39,942 nt of DNA from an uncultured Clostridia bacterium (GTDB lineage Bacteria > Bacillota > Clostridia > Oscillospirales > Acutalibacteraceae), in NCBI GenBank assembly GCA_937884975.1, contig CAKZZS010000025.1, positions 1 to 39,942 of the forward strand, read 5' to 3'. Under the pieces are notes generated by a model. It saw only the letters and a program-made list of their open reading frames with translations. It was not told the DNA's origin and made no database searches. How positions within the stretch are numbered: position 1 is the stretch's first letter; each line of letters begins with the position of its first letter. The translations under genes and the position numbers were made by a program. Below are positions 39,872 through 39,942 of the stretch, in pieces.

Positions 39872-39942
39872 TTTTCGTAGGGGACGGGTCCCCCGTCCCG
39901 TTGCCCGTTTACGGGCAATTTGCCGCTTTAGCGGCAAACGGG
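39872..39942. repeat. Palindrome chain running off the window edge
   Basis: It contains GGGACGG/CCGTCCC, GCCCGT-TT-ACGGGC and TTTGCCGC-TTTA-GCGGCAAA. The stems are the same as those at 39660-39700 and the loops differ. It is cut by the end of the window. Confidence 0.75.

Noticed and set aside
1..39942. tRNA or rRNA genes
   Set aside because: None of the intergenic gaps shows cloverleaf or rRNA sequence on either strand by eye.

Overview
The window looks like chromosome from an anaerobic Clostridia-class Firmicute, probably an uncultured gut Oscillospirales/Ruminococcaceae-type bacterium. This rests on an Rnf complex with the clostridial accessory genes, a Cys-specific T-box ahead of cysE-cysS, a mraZ-led division and cell-wall cluster, a PASTA-tailed class B PBP, a murE with the DNPR motif expected for meso-diaminopimelate peptidoglycan, strong AGGAGG-type ribosome sites, and intergenic GTAGGGG/TGTCATTCTGAGCG repeats of a kind I associate with gut Clostridia. 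The taxonomic call is inference from gene content; no rRNA is present.

Layout. (1) 1-6393, minus strand: a tightly coupled operon apbE, NusG-domain-II protein, Gx transporter family protein, rnfC, D, G, E, A and B (rnfB cut by the window edge). It encodes a membrane ferredoxin:NAD+ oxidoreductase that pumps ions, plus the flavin transferase that attaches FMN to RnfG and RnfD. (2) 6551-8484: an iron-type alcohol dehydrogenase convergent with, and overlapping by 4 bases, an RlmA-type rRNA methyltransferase. (3) 8576-10883: promoter, T-box with a UGC specifier, cysE, cysS. (4) 10884-11818: a gene-free field of palindromic repeats with an exact 247-bp duplication. (5) 11819-14233: a secreted protein with Cys-rich modules and cell-wall-binding repeats. 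(6) 14539-18555: potABCD, a spermidine/putrescine-type ABC importer. (7) mscS. (8) 19615-33870: the division/wall cluster mraZ, rsmH, ftsL, PBP, murE, murF, mraY, ftsW, murG, murA, ftsQ, and ftsZ behind its own promoter. murB, murC, murD and ftsA are absent. (9) 33936-34960: a small AT-rich phage-replication-like gene under a promoter carrying a perfect SOS (LexA) box, enclosed by repeat fragments. (10) 35045-37648: nicotinate phosphoribosyltransferase, pyrophosphatase and a zinc-ribbon membrane protein. (11) 37707-39348, minus strand: an ACT-domain protein and a UPF0210/DUF711 protein. (12) 39449-39942: more repeats, running off the edge.

The most unusual element is the repeat material. Five copies of a roughly 90-bp cassette each consist of four different short hairpins in fixed order, separated by the heptamer GTGAA(A/G)T. 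Each sits among larger GTAGGGG-headed palindromes whose arms change between copies while staying complementary. I cannot match this to a named element family from sequence alone. It could be a structured RNA, a non-autonomous mobile element or a protein-binding array. The second most notable item is the SOS-box-controlled orphan replication-like gene embedded in such a repeat field.
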